Assembly (NCBI GenBank): GCA_947044405.1
Contig: CAMRHE010000321.1
Location: 1,860,001-1,924,000 of the forward strand
From: Leptodactylus fallax
Lineage: Eukaryota; Chordata; Amphibia; Anura; Leptodactylidae
Length of the DNA: 64,000 nucleotides
Direction of reading: 5' to 3'
In this document: piece by piece, positions 1 to 11,812 of the stretch
Layout: every line of letters begins with the position of its first letter
Numbering within the stretch: the stretch's first letter is position 1
Notes under the pieces: model-generated
The model's input: only the letters and a program-made list of their open reading frames with translations
What the model was told of the DNA's origin: nothing
Databases searched by the model: none
Made by a program: the position numbers and the translations under genes

Positions 1-182
1 ATAATGTCCCATATTGGCCCCTCCACACAGTATTATATCCCATAGTTGCCCCTCCACACAGTATTATGTCCCATAATGTCCCCTCCACACAGTATTATAT
101 CCCATAGTGGTCCCTGCACTCAGTATAATGTTCCATAGCTGCCTCCGTACACTATAATGTCCCATAGCGGCCACACCACACA
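1..182. repeat. Minisatellite, about 39-bp unit
   Basis: Imperfect tandem units of the form CAGTATTATGTCCCATAGTG followed by a GCCCC-rich half-unit, about four to five copies, starting at or before the window edge. The same unit recurs in the same orientation at 53,105-53,547, so this is a dispersed minisatellite family. Confidence 0.8.
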
Positions 183-432
183 GTGCGCTCTGGTGTGACT
201 TCCTGCTGTTTTCGGGCCTCTACAATGACACCACTACAGAGGCCAAAGATAGCATATAGTCGCGCCGGAGAGGAAAGTAATTTTTATGTTCTTTTATATA
301 TTTATGTTATTTATATATTTGTATGTTATGTTTTTATGTTTGCTCACCTCATCTGAAGAGACCCCAGAGTATAATAATAGCAGTATTTGTTGGGATTCGC
401 TCAACAAATACTCTTGCCGCACGCCTGTGACC

Positions 433-556
433 TTACTTACCAATTCCCGCTCCTGCTCACGGCCGCCTCTGCTTCCCCTTCTTCACTCCAGGGGGCCCCA
501 GAGGGTAGAAGGGGAAGCAGAGGCAGCCGTGAACAGGAACAGGGATCGGTAAGTAA
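433..556. repeat. Palindromic foldback repeat (MITE-like)
   Basis: Two arms of about 50 bp (433-482 and 507-556) are inverted copies with only a few mismatches, separated by about 24 bp. Both outer ends read TTACTTACC going inward. An ORF spanning the palindrome is not considered coding. The class of element is not recognised. Confidence 0.7.
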
Positions 557-1220
557 ATAGGCCCGTTACCTGCTGGGATTACTCCAGCAGGTAGCAGCCT
601 ATTAAAAAAAAATAAAAGAAAAAGAGCAGCAGGGGCCTGCCGGACCTACTAAGGGTGTGGGCCCTGTGGCAGCCGCTACAGCTTTACTGTCACCACTGTT
701 GACATTCATTTCTCATATGCTGGATGAAAGGCCCTCTAGGTAACTACGGATGCAGTTTGCAAATTTGTAATACCATTCTTGAGAGTCTAACTATGCTGAG
801 CACGCCACAAAATTTTTTGCATGACCACACCCACTTTAGGGGTGTGCCATGTCCCTTTTTTACACATGACACCCCCTTTTTGTGATATTGGTACAAAATG
901 TGCCAATCGAAACCCTTTTTTGATAATGTGACCATCTCATAAAGTGCCCATGTCACCACTAATATGATCAGGACACTGGCAGATGCAGGAGAATTCTGCA
1001 TGGCCTGCGAGAGTCACCCACTCTCCTAGAATGCTAGGAAGTCACCATCAGCTCCCTGGATGTTTTGGGAGAGTTGGCAAGTATCAATTATATTAATATA
1101 TACCTATATATAACAAGAGAGAGATTTGTATAGCTGGGTAGAGAGTTGATAGTTAGGACATAGAGAGCTAGACATGGGATAGATACATAAATAAACTGAT
1201 ACCACATACATAGAAAAATT

Positions 1221-1266
<46 letters not shown>

Positions 1267-1277
1267 AAGATAGATAG
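1221..1277. repeat. (GATA)n microsatellite
   Basis: About thirteen GATA units with a single GAAA interruption. No gene is associated; open frames over it are compositional. Confidence 0.95.
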
Positions 1278-1576
1278 GGTACAAAATGAACAGCTCAGGC
1301 CTCCAAAATAGAAAATAGAAAAACTAAAGGATAGGAATGGAAAAAGAAAAATAGAAAATAGGGGGAAAAAATAGACTTTAGACTTTATTAACCCAAGATG
1401 CAACGTTTCAGTCCTATCCGGACCTTTTTCTCAAGCAGACATGTTTTGCCATTACCTGGCATCTTCAGAGGTATTGGAGCTAGACTTAAAGTTACATTAG
1501 AGTCCCTGAATTAACTGCATGACTGGATTTAGTAGCAGCCATTGACTAGTAACTCTGAACAAATACAGTATGCAAA

Positions 1577-1740
1577 GGCTACGTTCACATCTGCGTTGGA
1601 GTCTCTGTACAAGACTCCACAACAGATTCCACTTAAAATCGGCGGTGAGAAAAGTCCTGCAAAAAGGAAATCGGGCATAAACACAGCGAACCCCATTACA
1701 GTCTATGGGATCTATGGGTTTCTGAGTGGGCTCTCACAGT
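1577..1740. repeat. Dispersed MITE-like fragment
   Basis: Begins GGCTACGTTCACATCTGCG, a start resembling other short repeats in the window that open with a GTTCACAC-type motif (for example near 44,528). No partner terminus is found, so it is a fragment. Classification is inference from sequence style and from familiarity with anuran repeats. Confidence 0.4.
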
Positions 1741-1815
1741 TTGATCAAAATGTGTGCCAAGAACCTCATATTTATATGCATACATAATAACTATAGCAGT
1801 AATGCGTTTAAAACT

Positions 1816-2200
1816 TTAAAGGGAGTCTATCACTGCCCCCAGCTACTTTAAACCGCTCCCATAGTGCTGTAGATACTGTTAGCAGAATAAAAACAATTTT
1901 TATGTTTCAGAGCCCCAGGGATGCAGAGAGAAAGCACTTTTATTCTTCATTTAAATGAGGATCTTGGAGCACAGGGGGAGTTTTCTTCTATTACTGAGCA
2001 CTGCTGCATCATCACTAAACATGCCCATCCTGAATTCAGCTCCTCCCCCTGGGCAGTGTGAGGATCAACTGACACTGGGAGGATCAAATCACACTGCCCA
2101 GGGAGATGAGCTGAATGCAGGATTGGTGTGTTTAGTGATGATACAGCAGTGCTCAGTAATAGAAGAAAACCCCCCCTGTGCTCCAAGATCCTCATGCAAT
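1816..2200. repeat. TTAA-end repeat with large palindrome
   Basis: The left end reads TTAAAGGGAGTCTATC, the same terminus as the complete TTAA-flanked foldback at 43,652-44,326. Inside, about 1,955-2,058 and 2,088-2,197 form long inverted arms. As a consequence opposite-strand ORFs begin with nearly the same peptide (MRILEHRG). The matching right end is missing; an A-rich dispersed repeat follows. I read it as a truncated TTAA-target non-autonomous element. Confidence 0.6.
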
Positions 2201-2204
2201 GAAA

Positions 2205-2560
2205 AAAAAATTAAAAAAAGTTAAAAAAAAATGTAAAAAAATTAAAAGTTCAAATGACCTCCTTCCCCTATAATACATAGAAATTACTGTGAAACACATA
2301 CACATTAGGTATCTCTGTGTCCAAAAACACTTATTCTACAAACTTATAAAAATATTTTTCCTTAATGGTGAATGCCGTAGCGGAAAAAAAAATCAAAAGT
2401 TCCAAATCACCATTTTTTCGCTGTTTCACCTCTGATAAAAATTTTTAAAAAAATTGATCAAGTCAATAGACATTCTCCAAAATGGTGTATCTAAAAAGTA
2501 CATCTGGCCCTGTAAAAAAAAGACACTCTATGAGTTGTTCTAAAGAAGTCCTAGGAACTT
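2205..2560. repeat. Dispersed A-rich repeat, copy 1
   Basis: A-rich sequence with landmarks shared with 22,550-22,870: an 'AGTGAATGCC(G/A)TAG(C/T)GG' block, then 'GACATTCTCCAAAATG', then an 'AAAAAAGACAC' block in the same order and spacing. No coding capacity or terminal repeat was found. Confidence 0.6.
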
Positions 2561-4622
2561 TCACTCTTAACGTAATAAAAATTGAAGATAGAGGTAATAT
2601 AAATAAATATTTCCTCATATATTCAAAATTCAATCATAGCATATTTATAGGGATATAACAGTTAACACACTGTTATGTCTGTCACACACCAGTGACAAAT
2701 GTGCTTCTAACTAACTCTAATAAAAGTTATATTTTAGGAGTATGGTTAATAAAAATCTGCCTAATTGTCAAATTAATTTTGTAAGACAATATATTCTGGG
2801 TTTCCATGGGTGATCCCCATAATGCTAGGAGCTGCGCTGATTACTAGCTGCACAAAGTGTAGCGGCGACTTTAGGTACTGCAGCACTGTCTAATTGAAAT
2901 CTATGTAGCGGCCTAAATCCACTGTTACACTTTGTATGGCAAATGAACAATGAATCTCCCAGCATGTAAACATTACTGTCCTGTACCAGCTGATCTGCAA
3001 GGGTCCTGGGTGTTGGATAGGATAGGTCATCAATATTAGAAAGTACATAACCCCTTTAAAAGGCCATGTTCTTTTATAAGCATTTGGTATATTTTAAAAT
3101 GTCATTAATATCAAATGCACCCAGATCTACAAAAAATATTTTATATGTGTATATTGCAGATATCTTTTGTGGCCCAATAAATATTTGTGGTCCAGTCTAT
3201 TTTCAGTGGGGTGCAATACAGTAGATCATGTAAGTAACCAACATTTTTTTCCTCCATAGCTCTAAAAAAACTATTTCATTCAATCTGCAGTGAGTATAGG
3301 AAAGACTTTACTGGGAAAAGTTTTAAAATTCTAAATGATGACTTGTATCATTTTTTACACAAAAGTTTCTCTCAACAGCAGTATCTTCTATACTGTGCCT
3401 GGGATGCCCCTATACTTCAAGAAGAAGTGGCTTCAGTTCCTAAGGGGCTGCCAACTGTTGTTTTAAGGACATGGTAGAGAAATAGGATCATGTAACCAAT
3501 CTCAAAGATGTCAAAACTGTGCTGCCATATTGTATAAGCTAGTAAGTAGCATTATTATTCCTCATGTCATTGTTTCCAGTTTAAGAGGAAACCTGCCAGG
3601 TTGTTTTTCCACAATAAACTTAACCCATCAGGTGCAAGATAAAGTAATTCCCTTTCCATTGTTGCCCCTCTGTAATCGTTCTGTTTCAGCAAAGTGAAGT
3701 TATAAATGTATGAAAGAATAAAAAGTTTTATGCAAATTGATCTAAGTAGTCATGGTGGGCGGGGGGGCAACTTCAGTCTTGTCATACTGTCCGCTTGCTA
3801 AACACACCTCCTGGGCATGATTGACATCTCCCTCACAGTCCCCTCAATCCCTGACGTCATGGGCGCCTTAGACTTTCCCTATATGCATATTTTGTTTTTT
3901 ATTGATCAAATAAAAGTTATGTTTTAATATTTTTCATGCTTTGTTGCTGGTTTGGTATTACTTTCACCAGCTCATAGATTTATCTTTTGAAAAACTCTTA
4001 TAAGCACTTTCTGTAAAAATATATTAAAAGCCTGCTATTTCTACAGTTCTCTAAGTTTTGAATTTAAAGTGGTTCCAAATGAGGACCTCACAAACAATAA
4101 ATACATAATAAAGTCATATTTCATATTACTGTTGTACACAGATAATGACATCATTTCAGAACAAAGTCTGATTCGGCAGTCACTGTGCTCCTCATTGGAG
4201 ACCTTTTTATAAATTATGTTTCTCTTTACCCTGGTTCTCTGACATGAACTACAACTGCAAGGACGCTATCTGGAAAAACTTCAGATATCCTTCTGTGTTA
4301 TTGATTGACCTAATTTTATCTGAAAATGATTCTGCATCACTTGGCATTAAACACACAATGTAAAAGAACTAAAACATTTGTAGTGATTTACTGGTCAGAG
4401 AAAGCGCATCGAGAAATATTCCCCAGTTCAGTATGCAGAATATTTACAACTTTGATTTCAGTTGCTGAAATATTTTCCATTATTCACTTTGGTGTCCATC
4501 CCTGGAATTCAAACTTTTCAGTAACAAACTGCATATGTCACATTCACTAAATGCAATATTTATATATTTGCACTTCAGTTTTTATCTACTATAAATAAAG
4601 GTGAGCTTTATGGCAATAAGTA
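2561..4622. other. Non-coding AT-rich stretch with one repeat fragment
   Basis: No convincing gene. About 2,790-3,057 resembles a dispersed repeat ending in AACCCCTTTAA, the same type of right end seen elsewhere in the window. About 3,745-3,870 has a G-rich run and a CACCTCCTGGGC segment that could be repeat-derived. The rest shows no structure I can support. Confidence 0.4.
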
Positions 4623-4925
4623 CAGTGGGGAAAAAAAGTATTTAGTCAGCCACCAATTGTGCAAGTTCTCCCACTTAAAAAGATGAGAGAGGCCTGTAAT
4701 TGTCATCATAGGTAGACCTCAACTATGAGAGACAAAATGAGAAAACAAATCCAGAAAATCACATTGTCTGATTTTTTAAGAATTTATTTGCAAATTATGG
4801 TGGAAAATAAGTATTTGGTCAATAACAAAAGTTCATCTCAATACTTTGTTATATATCCTTTGTTGGCAATGACAGAGGTCAAACGTTTTCTGCAAGTCTT
4901 CACAAGGTTGGCAAAACACTGTGGA
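4623..4925. mobile_element. Tc1 family 1 fragment (CAGTGGGG end)
   Basis: Starts directly after a TA with CAGTGGGGAAAAAAAG and follows the family-1 terminal sequence also seen at 10,229, 24,867 and 29,526. It extends into the region that encodes the transposase C-terminus on the minus strand and then diverges near 4,925. The other terminus and most of the transposase are absent. Confidence 0.85.
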
Positions 4926-5502
4926 TGTTTTTGTGACTACTGCGATAACATATCTACATGATACATTAAATCTGTTGTCTATGAAGCTTCTTTCCTGTTA
5001 AATATGCTGTTGGGACCTATTAATTAGACATAAATCTCTCATTATTTATTTATTTTATTATTTTAGTTTCAAGCACAATAAATGATAATGTACATAATTA
5101 ACTCATCAGTCACTGAAATCTGAAGTCTCAATAAAGGAAAATCATCAAGGCTCATGAATATTTCTCTATACATCATGAATACTTATAAATAGTTCTTAAT
5201 TATTTTCTGGAGCAATTGAACTTGAAATTAACATCAGGGTGTACACAAAAATCAGCATCTCTATACTGTAAATTGTGTCATTTAACCATGTCTCAACCTA
5301 GTTTAGAGGAAATACAGACTGAGTAAACCCTAATTTAGCATTCACCCTGTACTAAAATAATAGCACTACACACTGAACAGATAATAATTCCAAAAAGATG
5401 ATACTATCCTATGATGTACTTATAACACTGTCATACAGTACCCAAATAACACCACATTTAGGAATACTGTATAAACTGGTAAAATATATAGCATTTACAT
5501 GT

Positions 5503-5695
5503 TTAAAGAGGTTGTCCAGGATAAACTTCTTTTTTCATATTAGGCTGGGGAAAGTGAAAAAAAAGAAAAAAACATACTCACCTGTCCCCAGTGCTCCGGT
5601 GTCTCCCAGCATGGTCCAGTTCTGCTGCTCCAGTGTTTTCTTGTGGTGGAAGTCCCCGCCGCACTGTGAAATCCTGGGTCCCTTTCCTTAGGCCC
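5503..5695. repeat. Dispersed repeat beginning TTAAAGAGGTTGTCCAGG
   Basis: The start is TTAA plus a GGTTGTCCAGG motif, and the interior has a CTCCGGTGTCTCCCAGCATG block. In reverse orientation the same blocks occur at 11,813-11,950 and 17,868-17,890, where this family hosts the full-length L1. Probably a TTAA-target MITE; the right end is not visible. Confidence 0.55.
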
Positions 5696-6104
5696 TCTAA
5701 ATCTATACTCTAAAAGCTAAAAAGCGCAGTGTTATTTCCCTTCTGAGCCCTGCAGTGTGCTCAAACAACAATTTACACAAATATACACGACTTTTTTGTA
5801 TTCGGGTTAAACTACTTTAAAGTTTTAGGAGTGTATGTCTCTATTGACTCAAAGTAGGCACAACATATTGGGCACTGAAATAGCAAATGGCTCCATTTAC
5901 TGCTGGAGTGCACGCCCTTACTCTGAGTTCATAGTTACAAATGTTTCCTGTTATTGTTCTCCCCCCTTTAAGGTGCTACTCCTACATTGTTTATACCGAG
6001 GATCATACTGACATCCTGCCTGACCTTCCTTCTGCCTGCCTAACCTGTGCCATCCCCTTTAAAATAGCATTATTTAGTTTTGCTCTTTATCTTTCTCATG
6101 TGTA

Positions 6105-7881
6105 AGATTAATTTGGATAATGTACAGGGATTTAACTCCCCGCATAAGTCATAAGGCATTCCTCCAGTATGAAAAGCTGAAACCTGATATTATATGTATT
6201 CAAGAATATCAGTTCAACTGATATTTCCATTTCCGCTAGACTCTTCTAGGCCAAACCCCTAACCAATCCAAGAGTAGAGAAGTGGTGGTCTTTCTCAGGA
6301 CCTTGGTCCCCCTACAGGTTGATCGCACAGTCATTGACTCCCATGCTCAACTGTATGGTCACTATATCTGTCTCATCAATTCCTATGCCCCCACAAAATC
6401 ACCTATTGCCTTTGTTCATGAGCTATGTAAATTACTTCTCTAAACTGATCTATTGTGGTGATTTTAGTTTCACTGTTAATGCTACCCTAGACCGCTCTTC
6501 CCCCTCTGCAGATGAGCTGTTCTCCAAAGCTAAGGGAGAGGTCTGCTCTGCCTTACAGGCTTTAAACATTGCAGATGCATGGCGTGACTTTAATAGGAAC
6601 TGTTGGGGGTATACAGACGTCTCCCCTGCACATCAACACTATACTAGGATTGACAGAGTTCTCCTTTCTACCTCACTATTCCCTAACCCCATTTATGCCC
6701 GCCATTTCCCTTGTGCCTGGTCGGACCATAACCTGTTTAAGATCAACATCGCTCTTCAACCCTCCGCTGTTCCCCGTTCCAGTTGGCGCTTAAACAAATC
6801 CCTCCTAACTGACTCTGGTATCCAGAAATGGATAGCGGATGCCCTTAACCACTTCTTTGCCCTTAATACAGCCTCGGATACCAACCCAGCTATTAATTGG
6901 GTCACCCATAAGGCCACGATCAGGGGTTCCCTTATAACGAAAGCATCTTGTTTAAAAAGAGAAAGGACTAAGGTTCAAACAGACTTAGAGCATAAACTTT
7001 TGAAACTGGAAACAGCCAATCAGCTCCAACCCTCTCGATATTTGACAAAATGCATTAGAGATGTTAAATTACAACTAGACTCTGTACTCAAACATCGGAC
7101 TGAGAAGGCCATTTTTTGGACTAAGGCGTGCTTCTATAGAAAACGCCAATAGACCCAATAAGCTATTAGCCTCTAAATTAAGGGCGCGCCAAAGATTGAA
7201 TATAATTTACCAAATACGACATGTCCCCAGAGATTGCCTCCTTTCTCCGCTCTCTCAACCTTCCCCCAGGCGGCTACCCTGAATGGTCCTATAACTAAGG
7301 AAGAATTAGATGTTATCATCTCTGCCCTTAAAAATGGGAAGGCCCTGGGACCTGATGGCTTCTCCTCCCTCTACTATAAGAAATGTAAGGCTATCCTCTC
7401 CCCGCACCTCCTTTTAATGTTTAACCATATCCTCCAGGGCAGAAAATTCCCCCAGGACATGCTTAGTGCATCCATCACAGTCATCCCTAAGTACGGGAAG
7501 GATTTCACTTCTGAATTAAGATGTTAAACTATTCTTCTCCATCCTCGCCACCCTTTTGAATTGCTTCTTTCCATCTCTCATACATTCCGACCAGGAAGAA
7601 TTCATTCCTGGTAGACAGGTCTCTGACAATGTCATAAAGCTTTGTAATATTGTCTATTGGGTCAACTGCCATCATAAACCCATCTCTCTGTTGGCTCTGG
7701 ACATCGAGAAGGCCTATGATAGCCTTTTCTGGAATTACCTCACTCATGTTTTTAAATTTATGGGAATCACTGGTCATTTCCAGAGGGCCCTTCGTACTCT
7801 TTATTGTGACCCTATCACGTACTTAAAACTTCCCACAGATTCCCCACTATCTATCCGGATTTATTGTGGCACTTGACAAGT
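6105..7881 (+). pseudogene. L1-clade LINE ORF2, endonuclease and N-terminal RT
   Basis: Decayed, 5'-truncated copy of a non-LTR retrotransposon ORF2. An apurinic-type endonuclease is readable from about 6,118 (NVQGFNSPHK) through IYCGDF near 6,461 and WSDHN near 6,720, followed by the linker region (LKRERTKVQTDLEHKLLKLE) and the start of the reverse transcriptase (GPDGFSSLYYKK near 7,351, LALDIEKAYDS near 7,696). Frames change several times and stops are present. The sequence breaks near 7,881 at the GTRQ motif, where an LTR is inserted. The same LINE continues at 8,383 and 9,505. A minus-strand fragment of this subfamily lies at 52,556-52,712. Confidence 0.9.
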
Positions 7882-8382
7882 GTATCGTCCGTCCCCGTTC
7901 AGACTTCCACGCCATCCTCCGGCTGCATGCTATGATGTAGGAGGCATGTCCGGCTATGATTCCATGCTTTAGGTTCTTGTGTACCCTGTCTGAACACTGT
8001 CCTATTCCCTCACCTCTGTAATTGATTTTCCGCCACACCCATCTCTTACAGCTTTGTTTACCTCTGCTCCTCTAATAGTTAATCTCAGCCTAGCCTTTTG
8101 ATTGACAGCCTATCTGCCAATCAATCCTGGGGCGAGTTCTGGACTTCCTATTTACAGTCCATCAGCCCACACTTGGTTGCTGGCTATTGACTCTGTCCTT
8201 GCTAAGTGTTCTACTTGCTCTTTATTGTATTGTACTTGCTGACTTCTGAACTTTGGCTTTTCTTGTTACTAGTCGTTTGGATTGCGATTTGGTACCGTTT
8301 GTCTCTCTGGTTTGACCTCAGCTTGCTGACTCCTCTTCTGTGTTGTTTTGTCTTATCCTGTTCTGTGTCACACTTATCATAA
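7882..8382 (+). mobile_element. LTR fragment (Ty3-type), sense orientation
   Basis: Matches the LTRs at 8,886-9,504 and 27,785-28,402 but lies in the opposite orientation to both, so it reads LTR-sense on the plus strand. Shared blocks include GTTTACCTCTGCTCCTC, ATTGACAGCCTATCTG and a GATTTGGTACC segment. It lacks the last 100-120 bp of the LTR and replaces a short piece of L1 ORF2 around the QGCPLSP region. Confidence 0.75.
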
Positions 8383-8885
8383 GAAGGGACTCACCCTGAT
8401 ATTCATGGTGTGCACATTGGGGATCGTGAATACAAGTCTAACCTTTTTACAGACAACATGCTGTTGACTATTGCTAACTATTGTTTTAGTTTCACTCCCA
8501 AATTTGATTAATACTCTCTTTCATTTTACGCAATTATCAGGCCTTAAGCTTAATACATCTAAGTCGGAAATCCTACACTGTAATGACCCCCAGCCACTAC
8601 TAAGTTCATTGCCCTCAACTTCGGTTTTCATTCTAGAGATAAATAACTGCCATATTTAGTCATTAACCTCTGTAATTCCCTGGAGACTCATATCAAATGG
8701 AACTATGTCACACTGATCCCGAAGCTCATAAGGGATCTTGGTACATGGCACTGCCCCACCCTTTCTTGGATTGGAAGAGTTTATTCGGTTAAAATACTTA
8801 CCCTACCCAGTATTCTCTATTTAATTTCGTATTCTCTCAACCCCGATGTAAAGGAATTGCTTACGCAATTCCCTAGTGCATCTGC
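8383..8885 (+). pseudogene. L1-clade ORF2, RT active-site region
   Basis: Continuation of the L1 copy that starts at 6,105. The reading GVHIGDREYKSNLFTDNMLL shows that the reverse transcriptase catalytic ADD is mutated to TDN, so this copy cannot be active. Further on, LSWIGRVYSVKILTLP near 8,762 is the conserved L1 segment after the RT; the intact L1 at 15,9xx-16,1xx has the equivalent SWIGRVAAFKMLLLP. The block ends at the second LTR insertion. Confidence 0.85.
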
Positions 8886-9504
8886 TGAAACAAGGGAAGA
8901 AGGGAAAGACAGAGACAGTGAGTCCTAAACTCGACAAAGCCCCTGTCCCTACCTAATTGCCACAACTGTTCTAATGACAGGGACCACTGGGTGGCAGTCC
9001 CTTCTCTGAATAAGTGTACACAGAACAGGGCAAGACAAACAACAAAGAAGCAGAGTCAGCAAGCCGAGGTCAAACCAGAGAGACAAACAGTACCAAATCA
9101 AAATCCGAGAGAATAGTCAAAGGGTAAGTCAAAAGTCAGGAATATGAATACAGATAACAAAACAGCAAGAGAAGTGCTTAGCAAGGGACAAGTCTCAATA
9201 GCCAGCCAACATGTGTGAGCAGATGACCTGTTTATAGGAAGTCCAGAATTTGTCCCAGACTTGATTGGTAGATAGGCTGTCAATCACACAGGCAAGGCTA
9301 AGATTAACTGTTTTAGGAGCGAAGGTAAACAAAGGTGCAGGAGATGGGTGTGGCAGAAATTCAATTACAGAGAAGAGGTAGTAGAGCAGTGTTCAGACAG
9401 AGCAACAAGAACCCTAAGCAAGGAATCAAAACTGAGCACGCCTCCTGCGCCGAAGCATGCGAGCGGAGTGTGGCGCAGAAACCCAAACAGGCAGAGATGT
9501 TACA
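8886..9504 (-). mobile_element. Solo LTR (Ty3-type), antisense orientation
   Basis: About 619 bp, nearly the same length as the LTR next to gag at 27,785-28,402 (618 bp) and clearly homologous along its length. On the minus strand it begins TGTAACATCTCTGCCTG and ends near TTGTTTCA, consistent with TG...CA ends. L1 sequence flanks it on both sides. No clean 5-bp target duplication could be confirmed, so the exact ends may be off by a few bases. Confidence 0.8.
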
Positions 9505-10226
9505 CCTGGTGACCTCTGAATGTTTAACCTCCCTCCAGAAAGAAATCTTTAACTTTATTTGGGCTCATAAATGGCCATGTATTTGCAAGCGTGTTATGTA
9601 TTTTCATAAAAGACTGGGTGAACTATCAATTCCCCACCTCTATAAATACTATGTTGCCACTTGGCTCTCTCAACTTAGTTGCATCCACAATTAAACCAAC
9701 TGTCCGCAATGGGTGACATTGGAATCAGCACTAATAGCCCTGACCTCTTTGTGAGCTTTTCTTTGGTTCCCGAGGTCGGCAGACGCTGTTATCCAGACGG
9801 CTGCCAAGGTGACTGATTACATGTTATAATTATGGCGAAGGGTCCGTTTTCAATATAGCCTGCAGAGCCCGATCTCCCCTTTAATACCACTGCTCTTTAA
9901 CCCCCTCTTCACTCCTGCTACTCCATACTCCCCGCCTCCCTCAGAGGCATTTCGGACCGCACAGGTCTTCCTCTTCCTGCGTTCTCAGACCCCACTCAAT
10001 CCAGAATTCTCCCCCACCAGCTTTGAGAGATTATGCTTGTTTAGTGCGGCAGATAGGGGCTCCCTCTCTTTCATATATGGATTGTTTAACACCCCACCCA
10101 CTGGCTGTAAGCTTGACTTTATGGAGGCCTGGGAGCGAGAACTTGATACTACTCTGACTCTAGCCCAATGGATTGATTGTTGAACGTCCATTAGCAAAGT
10201 CAGTTGAACCTTCCTAAGGACTCACA
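9505..10226 (+). pseudogene. L1-clade ORF2, C-terminal part
   Basis: The same LINE resumes after the LTR: KEIFNFIWAHKWP near 9,540, IPHLYKYYVATWLSQ near 9,630, and EAWERELDTTLTLAQWID near 10,123. These correspond to the post-RT region of the full-length L1 further right (IWNGKRP-like and WERDLGIAITLVEWQQ). Multiple frameshifts. The copy is cut off at 10,227 by a Tc1 insertion, so its 3' end and tail are missing. Confidence 0.85.
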
Positions 10227-10228
10227 TA

Positions 10229-11382
10229 CAGTGGGGAAAAAAGTATTTAGTCAGCCACCAATTGTGCAAGTTCTCCCACTTAAAAAGATGAGAGAGGCCT
10301 GTAATTGACATCATAGGTAGACCTCAACTATGAGAGACAAAATGAGAAAACAAATCCAGAAAATCACATTGTCTGATTTTTTTAAGAATTTATTTGCAAA
10401 TTATGGTGGAAAATAAGTATTTGGTCACCTACAAACAAGCAAGATTTCTGGCTCTCACAGACTTGTAACTTCTTATTTAAGAGGCTCCTCTGTCCTCCAC
10501 TTATTACCTGTAGTAATGGCACCTGTTTGACATTGTTATCAGTATAAAAGACACCTGTCCACAACCTCAAACAGTCACACTCCAAACTCCACTATGGTGA
10601 AGACCAAAGAGCTGTGGAAGGACACCAGAAACACAATGATAGACCTGCACCAGGCTGGGAAGACTGAATCTGCAATAGACATGCAGCTTGGTGTGAAGAA
10701 ATCAACTGTGGGAGCAATAATTAGAAAATAGAAGACATACAAGACCACTGATAATCTCCCTCGATCATGGGCTCCATGCACGATCTTACCCCCGTGGGGT
10801 CAAAATGATAACAAGAACGGTGAGCAAAAATCCCAGAACCACACAGGGGGACCTAGTTAATGACCTGCAGAAAGTTGGGACTAACGTAACAAAGGCTACC
10901 GTCAGTAACACACTACGCCGCCAGGGACTCAGATCCTGCAGTGCCAGACGTGTCCCCCTGCTTAAGCCAGTACATATCCGGGCCCGTCTGAAGTTTGCTA
11001 GAGAGCATTTGGATGTTCCAGAAGAGTATTGGGAGAATGTCATATGGTCAGATAGAACTGTTTGGTAGAAACACAACTCGTCGTGTTTGGAGGAGAGTGA
11101 ATGCTGAGTTGCATCCAAATAACACCATACCTACTGTGAAGCATGGGGGTGATAACATCATGCTTTGGGGCTGTTTCTCTGCAAAGGGACCAGGACGACT
11201 GATCCATGTACATGAAAGAATGAATAGGGTCATGTATCGTGATATTTTGAGTGCAAACCTCCTTCTATCAGCAAGGGCATTGAAGATGAAACGTGGCTGG
11301 GTCTTTCAGCATGACAATGATCCCAAGCACACCGCCAGGGCAACGAAGGAGTGGCTTCATAAGAAGCATATCAAGGTCCTGG
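10229..11382 (+). mobile_element. Tc1 family 1, 3'-truncated copy
   Basis: Inserted at a TA (10,227-10,228) into the L1. It has the CAGTGGGGAAAAAAG terminus, an untranslated leader with TATAAAA-like sequence near 10,543, and most of the transposase frame. It ends abruptly at about 11,382 against a different Tc1 family and lacks its right terminus. Confidence 0.9.
10594..11382 (+). pseudogene. Tc1 transposase remnant, family 1
   Basis: Begins ATG with [13 protein letters not shown], the same N-terminus as the minus-strand copy at 30,261. The paired-like DNA-binding region is followed by a stop (RK*KTYK near 10,730) and frameshifts near 10,780 and 11,065. The catalytic domain shows VIWSDR (first Asp region), [15 protein letters not shown] and [11 protein letters not shown] (second Asp). 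The copy stops at KHIKVLE, before the third catalytic acidic residue, so it cannot be active. Confidence 0.9.
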
Positions 11383-11812
11383 AGTGCATCTCAATAAATT
11401 AGAATATCATCAAAAAGTTATTTTTTTTTTTTAGTAATTCAATTGAAAAAGTGAAACACATATATTATATTGAGTCATTACAAACAGAGTGAACTTTTTC
11501 AAGTGTTTATTTATGTTAACGTTGATGATTATGGTTTACAGCCAAGGAAAACCCAAAAGTCATTATCTCAGAAAATTAAAATAATTAACCCAAATCAGCT
11601 GCAAAGGCTTCCTAAGCGTTTAAAAAGGTCCCTTAGTCTGCTTTAGTAGGCAACACAATCATGGGGAAGACTGCTGACTTGACAGATGTCCAGAAGGCAG
11701 TCATTGACACACTCCACAAGGAGGGTAAGCCACAAAAGGTCACTGCTAAAGAAGCTAACTGTTCACAGAGTGCTGTATCAAAGCATATTAATGGAAAGTT
11801 GAGTGGAAGTGT
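11383..11812 (+). mobile_element. Tc1 fragment of another family with transposase N-terminus
   Basis: Begins TGCATCTCAATAAATTAGAA, a Tc1-type terminus different from all others here, followed by a leader and an ATG at 11,661. The short frame MGKTADLTDVQKAVID...SQSAVSKHI is the first helix-turn-helix of a Tc1 transposase (about 50 residues) before the sequence changes to another repeat at about 11,812. Only the left end of the element survives. Confidence 0.8.

Noticed and set aside
1221..1277. GATA repeat as a sex-chromosome marker
   Set aside because: GATA arrays are enriched on sex chromosomes in some vertebrates, but a single 57-bp tract is common everywhere and proves nothing.
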